A DNA stretch of 64,000 nt from Verrucomicrobiia bacterium (lineage in GTDB: Bacteria > Verrucomicrobiota > Verrucomicrobiia > Palsa-1439), in contig JAJVHY010000018.1 of the NCBI GenBank assembly GCA_022072455.1, positions 24,294 through 88,293 of the forward strand, in the 5' to 3' direction. Positions 1 through 7,202 of this stretch are shown one piece after another (the stretch's first letter is position 1; each line of letters opens with the position of its first letter). A program made the translations under genes and the position numbers. The notes below the pieces were generated by a model. That model ran no database searches. It worked only from the letters and a program-made list of their open reading frames with translations, and was not told where the DNA came from.

Positions 1-477
1 GATGAGCTTGCCGTCCACGCGGCTGACGCGCACCGCGCCGAAAGGCCCGCCCCACGGAATGTCCGAGACGGACAACGCGGCGGACGCGCCGTTGATGGCG
101 AGGATGTCCGGGTCGTTTTCGGTGTCCGCGGACAAGAGGACAGCCATGATCTGGGTGTCGTTGTAAAAACCTTCGGGAAACAGCGGCCGGCAGGGGCGGT
201 CAATCATCCGGCAGGTGAGAATTTCCTTTTCGGTCGGCCGGCCTTCGCGCTTGAAATAGCCGCCCGGGAATTTGCCAACAGCCGCTGCTTTCTCCCGGTA
301 ATCCACGGTCAACGGAAAGAAATCGAGCCCCTCGCGCGGATCGGAGGAGACGGCGGTGACCAGGACGACCGTTTCGCCGAGTTGAATCAGAACCGCGCCG
401 TCGGCTTGTTTGGCGAGTTTACCGGTTTCGATGGCGAGTTGCGCGTCGCCGACGGCGACATTGATACGATGATGCAT
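1..477 (-). CDS. pnp: Polyribonucleotide nucleotidyltransferase, N-terminal part
   Basis: PNPase degrades RNA 3'-to-5' using phosphate and is a core part of bacterial RNA turnover. Only about 159 N-terminal residues lie in the window; the rest runs off the left edge. The translation starts [20 protein letters not shown] and contains the RNase PH-fold markers [33 protein letters not shown] and SADTENDPD, all typical of the first PNPase core domain. The ATG is at 477-475. It lies downstream of rpsO on the same strand, the conserved rpsO-pnp order, with a 116-bp gap containing a small hairpin. Identification is secure although the gene is cut. Confidence 0.96.
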   Translation of the reverse strand, partial: MHHRINVAVGDAQLAIETGKLAKQADGAVLIQLGETVVLVTAVSSDPREGLDFFPLTVDYREKAAAVGKFPGGYFKREGRPTEKEILTCRMIDRPCRPLFPEGFYNDTQIMAVLLSADTENDPDILAINGASAALSVSDIPWGGPFGAVRVSRVDGKLI

Positions 478-536
478 TTTGCTTCCTTATCTGGACCGGC
501 GGCGGGGTCGGACTAATGGATGGAATGAAAACGCCG

Positions 537-556
537 GCCCGCGGGAGCGAGCGGGC
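537..556 (-). promoter_or_regulatory. Hairpin in the rpsO-pnp intergenic region
   Basis: GCCCGC and GCGGGC form a perfect 6-bp stem around an 8-nt loop, between the rpsO stop and the pnp start. In several bacteria this junction carries structures processed by RNase III that mediate PNPase autoregulation. That role is inferred here from position only. The stem is too short and lacks the U-tract expected of a strong terminator. Confidence 0.4.
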
Positions 557-593
557 GGTTTCAATCCATCAATCCACCAAACCCCTGACCGGT

Positions 594-860
594 CTACTTT
601 CTGAGGTTTAACTTCTTGATGAGTTCGTGGTAGCGGCCGGTGTCAGTCGCGCTCAAGTAATCGAGCAACCGGCGCCGTTGGCCGACCATTTTCAGCAGCC
701 CCCGGCGGGAACTGTGGTCTTTGACGTGTGACTGCAGGTGCTCGGTGAGCTCGTTGATGCGAGCGGTGAGCAACGCGATTTGGACGTCGGCGGAGCCGGT
801 GTCCTTCGGGTGGAGCTGAAATTGTTTGGTGACTTCGGTCTTTTTAGCTACAGCGATCAT
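594..860 (-). CDS. rpsO: Small ribosomal subunit protein uS15
   Basis: uS15 is a primary binding protein of the 30S platform that contacts 16S rRNA helices h20-h22. The 88-residue product is the usual family length. It shows the conserved blocks [34 protein letters not shown] and [11 protein letters not shown], followed by a basic C-terminus. The ATG at 860-858 gives an N-terminus ([15 protein letters not shown]) matching the family. The gene begins a minus-strand pair with pnp. A hairpin about 70 bp upstream (932-967) could be part of its leader, where S15 often regulates its own translation. Confidence 0.98.
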   Translation of the reverse strand: MIAVAKKTEVTKQFQLHPKDTGSADVQIALLTARINELTEHLQSHVKDHSSRRGLLKMVGQRRRLLDYLSATDTGRYHELIKKLNLRK

Positions 861-931
861 GGGTCGTTTCGTTTGCCTTTCTGGGAACGGCGCGGAGTTT
901 AGAGAGGATTCCCGGAACTGTAAAGAGGTTT

Positions 932-967
932 TTCGACCCGTCCCGGATTAGCTTGGAACGGGTCGAA
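932..967 (-). promoter_or_regulatory. Inverted repeat in the rpsO upstream region
   Basis: TTCGACCCGT and ACGGGTCGAA are perfect 10-bp arms separated by 16 bp, and the pairing continues one or two bases into the spacer. It lies 72 bp upstream of the rpsO start. The rest of the 861-1239 stretch holds no convincing gene: its reading frames are low-complexity and lack ribosome binding sites. The repeat could be a leader structure bound by S15, a terminator, or an operator. A second, imperfect repeat (GGACTCAC, 5 bp, GTGACTCC) at 1154-1174 lies just upstream of the PDZ gene. Confidence 0.45.
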
Positions 968-1239
968 TTGGGTTTTCGTTTTGCCAAAATCACTTTTCGA
1001 CGGCCTGCCCTTGGTGATCCACTTCCATCGTCACCGCGCCCGGCAACACCTCCGCCGCTTACCGCGCTTGTTCGTCGTCGCTTCCTGTTGGTTGGTGAGA
1101 CGGAGCGGCACAAGAGACAGGCTGAGGGTTCCAGCCGTCAGCTGCCGGAATAGGGACTCACGCGTTGTGACTCCGTAATATCCATGTTGTGCTGGATGAA
1201 GAATTGACGCCGTGCGGGGCGGTGCCTATAGGTTGCAGT

Positions 1240-1926
1240 GTGCGCGCGGTCATCATTATTCTGTGGTGTTGCACCTGTCTGGTGGCGGCGGAAGTTCAGG
1301 ATGCCATCGGCGCATTGGGGGCCGGAACGTTTGCCGCCCGCGAGGCCGGCATTGCGCGCTTGGTGAAACTGGCGGAAACCGATGTGCCCACGGTCTTGCA
1401 GGAATGTGTCAACGCCTACCGGCAAAGCTCTGATCCAGAGGTGAAAACCCGGTTGCGGACGGTACTGCAACGGGTCGTGGATCAGTACATCTACCGGGCT
1501 CCCCGCGGTTTTTTAGGAATTCGTCTTCAAGGTGGGAATATCATCATCGGAGGCGGCGGCCGGCTCATCATCAATGGTGTGACGGTTCCAGCCGACGCGG
1601 TCTGGGTGACCGGCACCGTCGAGAACTCCGCGGCCGAAAAAATCGGGCTCAAGCCCAACGATTTCATCTTGGCCGTGGACGACCGGAAAACCGTCAATAC
1701 GGCGGAATTCACCCGGTACGTCCAATCCAAACGCCCGGGCACAACGGTCAAATTGCGCGTCTTGCAAGGCGGCAAAACCAATGAAATGGAGGCGGTCTTG
1801 GGCGAATTGCCGGCGGAAGCGCGCGACCAGATTTTGACGGACGAGGGCAGCCGGGAGTTTTTCAGGACCTGGCTTAAAGAGCAAACAGAGATGGCGCCTG
1901 TGAAGAACAATCCGCCGGAGCAATAA
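1240..1926 (+). CDS. Secreted PDZ-domain protein of unknown function
   Basis: About 228 residues from the GTG at 1240. I chose this start because it gives a compact signal peptide (MRAVIIILWCCTCLVAA, then EVQDAI). The frame is also open from a GTG at 1189, which would add a 17-residue polar leader. The N-terminal half is helical, resembling HEAT or armadillo-like repeats (residues 20-85). The C-terminal half is a PDZ domain with the carboxylate-loop-like FLGIRLQGG, the core GLKPNDFILAVDD and the closing strand TVKLRVLQGGK. No protease domain precedes the PDZ, so it is probably a peptide-binding or scaffold protein in the periplasm. It stands alone, just upstream of a tRNA gene. Confidence 0.75.
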   Translation: MRAVIIILWCCTCLVAAEVQDAIGALGAGTFAAREAGIARLVKLAETDVPTVLQECVNAYRQSSDPEVKTRLRTVLQRVVDQYIYRAPRGFLGIRLQGGNIIIGGGGRLIINGVTVPADAVWVTGTVENSAAEKIGLKPNDFILAVDDRKTVNTAEFTRYVQSKRPGTTVKLRVLQGGKTNEMEAVLGELPAEARDQILTDEGSREFFRTWLKEQTEMAPVKNNPPEQ

Positions 1927-1933
1927 CGGACAT

Positions 1934-1962
1934 TTGACAAACTTTGGCGCGGTCGCTAGTCT
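1934..1962 (+). promoter_or_regulatory. Predicted sigma-70 promoter for tRNA-Ala
   Basis: A perfect TTGACA (1934-1939) and TAGTCT (1957-1962) are separated by 17 bp. Transcription would start near 1969, about 20 bp before the mature tRNA. The -10 box is weak, so the call rests mainly on the -35 box, spacing and position. Confidence 0.55.
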
Positions 1963-1988
1963 GCAGGCATCGGTGCGGTTTAGTGGAG

Positions 1989-2065
1989 GGGGACGTAGCT
2001 CAGTTGGCTAGAGCGCCGCAATGGCATTGCGGAGGTCGAGGGTTCAACTCCCTTCGTCTCCACCA
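1989..2065 (+). tRNA. tRNA-Ala, anticodon GGC
   Basis: The 77-nt gene folds as a standard cloverleaf. The acceptor stem is GGGGACG with CGTCTCC (one G-U pair), the D-arm contains GCTCAGTTGGCTAGAGC, and the anticodon stem CCGCA/TGCGG encloses the loop ATGGCAT. The T-arm contains GGTTCAACTCC, and the CCA end is encoded. The anticodon GGC reads the alanine codon GCC, which is frequent in the neighbouring genes. No integration remnant is seen at its 3' end. Confidence 0.96.
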
Positions 2066-2161
2066 AACCCAAGGGGGTCCACAAAGTCCGATACAGGGGA
2101 CTGGGACTTGCGAATTCGTTGAAGCAGGTTACCAGTATAACGTGTAGTTGACTAGTTGTTG

Positions 2162-2179
2162 CGACACCGTGTTGTGTCG
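2162..2179 (+). promoter_or_regulatory. Small hairpin just ahead of the pilin ribosome binding site
   Basis: CGACAC and GTGTCG form a perfect 6-bp stem with a 6-nt loop. It ends about 4 nt before the purine-rich AAGGGTAAGGG that precedes the ATG at 2196. It could stabilise the 5' end of the pilin mRNA or influence its translation. The function is inferred from position alone. Confidence 0.35.
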
Positions 2180-2195
2180 AGAAGGGTAAGGGATT

Positions 2196-2423
2196 ATGCA
2201 GCTTCAACAAAAGTCCGGCCAAAGTCTGGTCGAATACGTCGTCCTGTTGGCGTTGGTGACCGTCGTCGCGGTCAGCATTGTGGCCGGCATCGGCCACCGC
2301 TCCACCAACCGTTACGCTCAAGTCAGCGATGCGCTGGCCGAATCCACTGTGGCTGCGGCCACGGATGGCAAAGGCAAGCCCGGCGTTGCCGGCATCGCCG
2401 CCGGTAAAGCCCGCCGTCCGTAA
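2196..2423 (+). CDS. Flp-type (type IVb) pilin-like protein
   Basis: A 75-residue protein with the hallmark of Flp/Fap pilins: a short basic leader MQLQQKSG followed by QSLVEYVVLLALV. The prepilin peptidase would cut between Gly8 and Gln9, leaving Glu at +5 and Tyr at +6. A single hydrophobic helix spans about residues 11-32. The C-terminal part is polar and rich in Ala, Gly and Lys. A ribosome binding site (AAGGG) precedes the ATG. Flp pilins normally sit in tad clusters (prepilin peptidase, TadA ATPase, RcpA secretin), but none of these is nearby. It may therefore use machinery encoded elsewhere or serve as a membrane peptide. Confidence 0.75.
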   Translation: MQLQQKSGQSLVEYVVLLALVTVVAVSIVAGIGHRSTNRYAQVSDALAESTVAAATDGKGKPGVAGIAAGKARRP

Positions 2424-2498
2424 TAGGCTTGCGTTTCCGGTAGAATCCACTAGCTTCTGCGTCTCCCTGAGCCGAAAGTCACAGGGCGACGTTTTTTT

Positions 2499-4322
2499 AT
2501 GACCCAAAAAATCCGCAACATCGCCATTATTGCCCACGTTGACCACGGGAAAACCACCTTGGTGGACAAACTTCTCCGCGAAGGCGGCGTTTACCGCGCC
2601 GGCCAAGCGATGGAGGAACGCGCCATGGACTCCATGGACCTCGAAAAAGAGAAGGGCATCACCATCCGCGCCAAAAACGCCTCCGTCCACTGGAAGGATT
2701 ATCTCATCAACATCGTGGACACGCCCGGTCACGCCGACTTCGGCGGCGAAGTTGAACGCATCCTCGGCATGGTGGACGGCGTCCTCTTGCTGGTGGACGC
2801 CTTCGACGGCCCGCAAGCGCAGACCCGGTTCGTCTTGAAAAAAGCGCTCGCCCACGGCCTCAAACCCATTGTCGTCATCAACAAAGTTGATCGCGACAAA
2901 GCCGATCCGCACGCTGTTCACGATAAAGTCCTCGAACTCTTTCTCGAACTCAACGCCACCGAAGACCAGTTCAATGCCCCCTTCGTCTACGCCAGCGCCC
3001 GCGACGGTTTTGCGCTGCGGCAAATGGGCGACGCGAAGAACGGGATGACCCCGCTCTTCGAAACGATCATCGAACGCATTCCGGCTCCCCAAGCTGACGT
3101 CACAGCGCCGTTCCAAATGCTGGTCAGCAACCTCGACTGGAGCGACTACGTCGGCCGCATCGCCATCGGCAAAGTGACCGGCGGCTCCTGCAAGATCGGC
3201 GATTCCATCGTCTGCATTCACAAAAACGGCAAACGCGAACGCGCCATCGTCACCAAGATTTTTGAATTCAGCGGGCTCAAATCCGGCGAAGTTGTTGCCG
3301 CCGAAGCCGGCAACATCGTCGGCATCTCCGGCGTCGAAGAGCTGCAGATCGGCGAAACCCTCTGCGACTCCGAAGACCGCGAGCCGGTGCCGTGGGTTGA
3401 ACTCGACCCGCCGACAATTCAAATGCAATTTGCCGTCAACGACGGTCCGCTCGCCGGCAAGGAAGGCAAATTCGTCACCGCCCGGCACATCGGCGAACGC
3501 CTCCATAAAGAGACGCGCACCAACATCAGCCTGACGGTCGAAGACACCGAAGCCGCCAACATCTTCCTCGTCAGCGCTCGCGGCGAAATGCAAATTGCCG
3601 TCCTCGTCGAACAAATGCGCCGGGAAGGTTACGAAGTGCTCGTCTCGCGTCCCGAAGTGATTATCAAAGAGGAAGCCGGCAAGAAACTCGAGCCGTACGA
3701 ATCCCTCTGGCTCGAAGTGCCAAACGAATGCCTCGGTGACATCCTGCAGTCACTCGCCAACCGCAAAGCGCAAATCACCAACATGACGCATCACCCGCAC
3801 GGCGTCGGCGTCGAAGCAACAATCCCGACGCGCGGCCTCATTGGCTTCGAGACCGACATGGTGAACCTCACCAGCGGCCGGGGCGTCATGAGTCACATGT
3901 TCAAAGAGTACGGCCCGTTTGTCGGCGAAATCCTGACACGGGTTACCGGCACGCTGGTCTCGATGGAAACCGGCATCGCCACCGCTTGGGCGCTAAACAA
4001 CATCCAGGAACGCGGCCGGCTCTTCGTCGGCCCGCAGGAGGAAGTCTACACCGGCATGGTCATCGGCGAAAACCCGCGCAACGAAGACATGCCGGTCAAT
4101 CCGACCAAGACCAAACACCTCACGAACATGCGTTCGCAGGGTGAAGGCAAAGGCATCCAACTTGAACCGCCGCTCAAGATGAGTCTGGAGCGCGCGTTGG
4201 AGTACATTGCCGGCGACGAGTACGTCGAAGCGACACCGAAAAATCTCCGGCTCCGCAAAAAGATCCTCGACGCCACGCAACGGAAACGCGCCGCCCAGCG
4301 GATTGCTGAACCAGTGGCCTGA
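2499..4322 (+). CDS. typA: Ribosome-associated GTPase TypA/BipA
   Basis: A translational GTPase that binds the 70S ribosome and supports subunit assembly and stress adaptation. The 607-residue length is normal. The G domain shows [10 protein letters not shown] (G1), KGITI (G2), DTPGHADF (G3) and NKVD (G4). These are followed by domain II, EF-G-like domains III and V ([26 protein letters not shown]) and the BipA C-terminal domain with [10 protein letters not shown] and [15 protein letters not shown]. The ATG follows a T-run with no clear Shine-Dalgarno site. It stands as a single transcription unit between the pilin and GH31 genes. Confidence 0.97.
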   Translation: MTQKIRNIAIIAHVDHGKTTLVDKLLREGGVYRAGQAMEERAMDSMDLEKEKGITIRAKNASVHWKDYLINIVDTPGHADFGGEVERILGMVDGVLLLVDAFDGPQAQTRFVLKKALAHGLKPIVVINKVDRDKADPHAVHDKVLELFLELNATEDQFNAPFVYASARDGFALRQMGDAKNGMTPLFETIIERIPAPQADVTAPFQMLVSNLDWSDYVGRIAIGKVTGGSCKIGDSIVCIHKNGKRERAIVTKIFEFSGLKSGEVVAAEAGNIVGISGVEELQIGETLCDSEDREPVPWVELDPPTIQMQFAVNDGPLAGKEGKFVTARHIGERLHKETRTNISLTVEDTEAANIFLVSARGEMQIAVLVEQMRREGYEVLVSRPEVIIKEEAGKKLEPYESLWLEVPNECLGDILQSLANRKAQITNMTHHPHGVGVEATIPTRGLIGFETDMVNLTSGRGVMSHMFKEYGPFVGEILTRVTGTLVSMETGIATAWALNNIQERGRLFVGPQEEVYTGMVIGENPRNEDMPVNPTKTKHLTNMRSQGEGKGIQLEPPLKMSLERALEYIAGDEYVEATPKNLRLRKKILDATQRKRAAQRIAEPVA

Positions 4323-4381
4323 GGTTGGGGACGTCAAGTTTCCTGTTGCTGCGGGGCGGGAATTGACGCTAAAAGCCGGCC

Positions 4382-6637
4382 ATGTCGGCACATTCTTATT
4401 CAGGCCTCGGCTCCATCCAATCCATCACGCGCGGCGACCGGTCACTCGACGTTACCGGCGAGCGGGGACGGGTGCGGATTACTGTGCTGGCCGAAGGGTT
4501 GGTGCGCGTGCGCGCGACGCAGGCGAACGAGTTCGGGCCGGACTTTTCCTACGCCATCGCGAAAACCAAGTGGCCCAAACTGCCGGTCCGCGTCACCAAG
4601 AATTCACTCGCAACGAAGAAATTGACCGTGCGGGTGGCGCGTGCGCCGTTTGCCATCGAGTTTGCGTTGCCGGACGGGACGGTGCTCAATCGCGACCTCG
4701 GCATCGAGTGGAACGGCGCGAAAGGGCGGACCCGCCGGGAACTCGCCCCCGACGAAATGTTCTTCGGCTGCGGTGAGAAGAGCGGACAGTTCAACAAACG
4801 GAGCGAACAGTTTTCCAATTGGAACACGGACAACCCGAATCACACATTTCTCAATGGCGAACTTTATGTGTCGATTCCGTTTCTGGTGTCAACCCGTCGT
4901 GGGCCCGGCGTCTCGCCCACCGGTGTCGATGGGAAGCCACGGGCGGGACGCCCGTGCCACTACGGCATCTTTTTCGATAATTCGCACCGCACGACTTTCA
5001 ACCTCGGCCAGACCGAAGACGAGAAGCATTACTGGCTCGAAGCAGATGCCGGGGAGATTGATTACTACTTCTTCGCCGGCAATTCGGTGAACGACATTGT
5101 GCGCGGTTACACTGAACTTACGGGCCGCATGTCCCTGCCGCCGCGCTGGGCGCTCGGGTATCAGCAATGCCGGTGGAGTTATATGACGGCTGACGAGATT
5201 TTGACAGTCGCCAAAGAGCTCCGCCAGCGGGAGATACCGGCGGATGTGATGTACTGTGATATTGATTACATGGACGGCTTCCGGGTTTTTACCTGGAATC
5301 CCGCGACATTTCCGAAACCGGCCGAGCTGATCGCCAAACTCAACAAGCTCAATTTCCAACTCGTCACCATCATCGATCCCGGCGTGAAAAATGACGACCG
5401 GTCCGCGGTCTGCCGGGAGGGGAAAGAGCAGGGGATGTTCGTGCGGAAACCGGATGGAACATGGTTCACGGGCAATGTGTGGCCGGGGGAATGCGTCTTC
5501 CCGGATTTCACCAGCGCGCGGGTCCGACAGTGGTGGGCGAAGTGGCAGAAGACGTTGACGGAGACCGGTGTGGCCGGCTTTTGGAATGACATGAATGAGC
5601 CGGCTGTCTGGAATTATCCCGGCGGCACGATGCCAAACGATATTCCGTTCGCGTACGAGGGCCAATGGACGACGCACGCGCGCGCTCATAATGTGTACGG
5701 CTTCAACATGGCGCGGGCGTCGCACGAGGCGGCGCGGGCGGCGGCCCCCGATGTGCGGCCGTTCATCATCACCCGGGCGGCTTATGCCGGGGTGCAGCGG
5801 TATTCGATGATTTGGACGGGGGACAATCACAGCACGTGGGAGGATTTTGCACTCAGCCTCCGGCAATGCTTGAACCTGTCGCTTTCGGGCGTGGCGTTTT
5901 GCGGTCCGGACGTGGGGGGGTTCACGCTGAACTGTCATGCGGAGCTGTTTGCGCGCTGGGTGCAGACCGGGGCGTTCTTCCCGTTTTTCCGCAATCATAC
6001 GGCGGCCGGCACGCGGCGACAGGAGCCGTGGACGTTTGGGCCGGAAGTCGAAGCCATCGCGAAGAAGTACATCACGTTGCGCTACACGTTGCTGCCGTAT
6101 CTCTACAATCTGTTCCATGAAGCGACCCGGGACGGAGCCCCGATCATGCGGACGCTCTTCTGGGAATTCCCGGACGACCCGCACGGGTACGGGATTGACG
6201 ACCAGTTTTTGCTCGGGCCGGGCTTGCTGGTTGCCCCGGTATTGCAGCCCGGGAAACGGCAACGGACCGTCTATTTGCCGGCGGGGGCGGAGTGGTATGA
6301 CTTTTGGACAAAGGCGAAACATGCCGGCGGGCAACACGTCACGGTGGACGCGCCGCTCGATAAACTGCCGTTGTTCGTGCGGGCGGGAACCATTGTGCCG
6401 ATGACGAAAGCTGTCCAGCATACCGGCGCGAAAGTTGCGGAGATCATCCTCGCGGTCTATCCGGGGCCGAAGACGACCGGGTTTTTGTACGAGGACGATG
6501 GCGCGTCGAATGCCTACGAACGCGGGGAGTATTCACTCACGCAGTTTGAGTGGAAAAATGGCGCGCTACGGGCAACCATGAAACGCGCCGGCTATGCTGG
6601 CGCGGTGAAGAAACACCGCCTCGAGCTTATTGCTTGA
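4382..6637 (+). CDS. GH31 family alpha-glucosidase
   Basis: A retaining alpha-glycosidase of family GH31, 751 residues, hydrolysing alpha-glucosides or related alpha-glycosides. The order is an N-terminal beta-sandwich (1-240), then a TIM barrel with DIDYMDGFRVFTWNP, the nucleophile motif WNDMNEP (Asp403 by my count) and the acid/base motif WTGDNHSTW (Asp481). Two C-terminal beta domains follow, containing LFVRAGTIVP and FLYEDDG. No signal peptide is seen, so it is probably cytoplasmic. A stretch of about 22 residues between STR and YGIFFDN (about 172-193) looks foreign and is encoded by two palindromes (4899-4958). The 3' end overlaps the convergent YceI gene by 11 bp. Confidence 0.93.
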   Translation: MSAHSYSGLGSIQSITRGDRSLDVTGERGRVRITVLAEGLVRVRATQANEFGPDFSYAIAKTKWPKLPVRVTKNSLATKKLTVRVARAPFAIEFALPDGTVLNRDLGIEWNGAKGRTRRELAPDEMFFGCGEKSGQFNKRSEQFSNWNTDNPNHTFLNGELYVSIPFLVSTRRGPGVSPTGVDGKPRAGRPCHYGIFFDNSHRTTFNLGQTEDEKHYWLEADAGEIDYYFFAGNSVNDIVRGYTELTGRMSLPPRWALGYQQCRWSYMTADEILTVAKELRQREIPADVMYCDIDYMDGFRVFTWNPATFPKPAELIAKLNKLNFQLVTIIDPGVKNDDRSAVCREGKEQGMFVRKPDGTWFTGNVWPGECVFPDFTSARVRQWWAKWQKTLTETGVAGFWNDMNEPAVWNYPGGTMPNDIPFAYEGQWTTHARAHNVYGFNMARASHEAARAAAPDVRPFIITRAAYAGVQRYSMIWTGDNHSTWEDFALSLRQCLNLSLSGVAFCGPDVGGFTLNCHAELFARWVQTGAFFPFFRNHTAAGTRRQEPWTFGPEVEAIAKKYITLRYTLLPYLYNLFHEATRDGAPIMRTLFWEFPDDPHGYGIDDQFLLGPGLLVAPVLQPGKRQRTVYLPAGAEWYDFWTKAKHAGGQHVTVDAPLDKLPLFVRAGTIVPMTKAVQHTGAKVAEIILAVYPGPKTTGFLYEDDGASNAYERGEYSLTQFEWKNGALRATMKRAGYAGAVKKHRLELIA
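4899..4958. repeat. Pair of GC-rich palindromic units inserted in the GH31 gene
   Basis: The first unit has arms GTGGGC/GCCCAC (4899-4920). The second has CACGGGCG, GGA, CGCCCGTG (4938-4956), a perfect 8-bp stem. The flanking protein motifs STR and YGIFFDN are normally close together in GH31 enzymes, so the units appear to be an in-frame insertion encoding Gly/Pro/Arg-rich sequence. A related palindrome with the same GGGCG/CGCCC core lies at 56703-56727 between two genes. They resemble REP or palindromic-unit elements. The family name and genome copy number cannot be determined from this window. Confidence 0.6.
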
Positions 6638-7190
6638 CGCCCTGCGCGCTGATTTTGATTCGCACTTCATCGCCGACGGCCGGGGTCATCTTGTCCATGC
6701 CGTAGTCTTTTCGGCTCAACGTCAGTTCAGTGCTGACGGCAAGCCGCGTTTTGCCCCACGGGTCTTGGATCGGGCCTTTGACCGTGACGGGGAGGCGGAT
6801 TTCTTTCGTGACGCCGTGCATGGTGAACTTGCCGGTCATCGCGAACTTGTCGCCGTCTTTCTCGACCTTGGTGCTTTCGAAGGTAATGGTCGGGTATTTT
6901 TCGACTTCGAAGAAGTCCGGATTGCGAAGGTGTTTGTCGCGGCCTTCGTTGCCGGTGTCCACGCTCGCGGCTTGAATTGTCGCTTTGGCGCCGGTAACCG
7001 CGCCGTCGGCAAAAGTGATTTCACCGGCCACGTCGTTGAAGCGGCCGCCCACTTCGGAGATCAAGAGGTGGGTGATGGTGAACGAGACGGTGGTGTGCGC
7101 GCCGTCGAGCTTGAAGACGTCCGCCGCCTGAAGCGGGAGGCTGAGCGCGAACGCGGTCAAAGCGAGGAGCGAATGACGGATTGCTTTCAT
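6627..7190 (-). CDS. YceI family periplasmic lipid-binding-like protein
   Basis: A 187-residue secreted protein with a signal peptide (MKAIRHSLLALTAFALSLPLQAA, cleaved before DVFKLD). The mature part is a lipocalin-like YceI beta-barrel. Family signatures are the opening FKLDGAHTTVSFTITHL, SVDTGNEGRDKHLRNPDFF and KYPTITFESTKV, then the middle segment FTMHGVTKEIRLPVTV. Such proteins bind isoprenoid or other amphiphilic ligands; the ligand here is unknown. AAGGAAG precedes the ATG. It is the last gene of an operon with the two coiled-coil proteins, 12 bp after the preceding stop, which suggests a shared envelope role. Confidence 0.92.
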   Translation of the reverse strand: MKAIRHSLLALTAFALSLPLQAADVFKLDGAHTTVSFTITHLLISEVGGRFNDVAGEITFADGAVTGAKATIQAASVDTGNEGRDKHLRNPDFFEVEKYPTITFESTKVEKDGDKFAMTGKFTMHGVTKEIRLPVTVKGPIQDPWGKTRLAVSTELTLSRKDYGMDKMTPAVGDEVRIKISAQGVKQ

Positions 7191-7202
7191 GGGGTGACTT
7201 CC

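Noticed and set aside
1944..2147. Small open frame across the tRNA gene
   Set aside because: It translates the tRNA itself; the cloverleaf explains the sequence.
1980..3614. A 544-codon open frame on the minus strand opposite tRNA-Ala and typA
   Set aside because: It runs antisense to the tRNA and to secure typA codons, has no known motif and looks like a codon-bias shadow.
4889..6421. A 510-codon minus-strand frame inside GH31
   Set aside because: Antisense to clear GH31 motifs, rich in Arg/Pro/His as expected from a GC-rich shadow frame.
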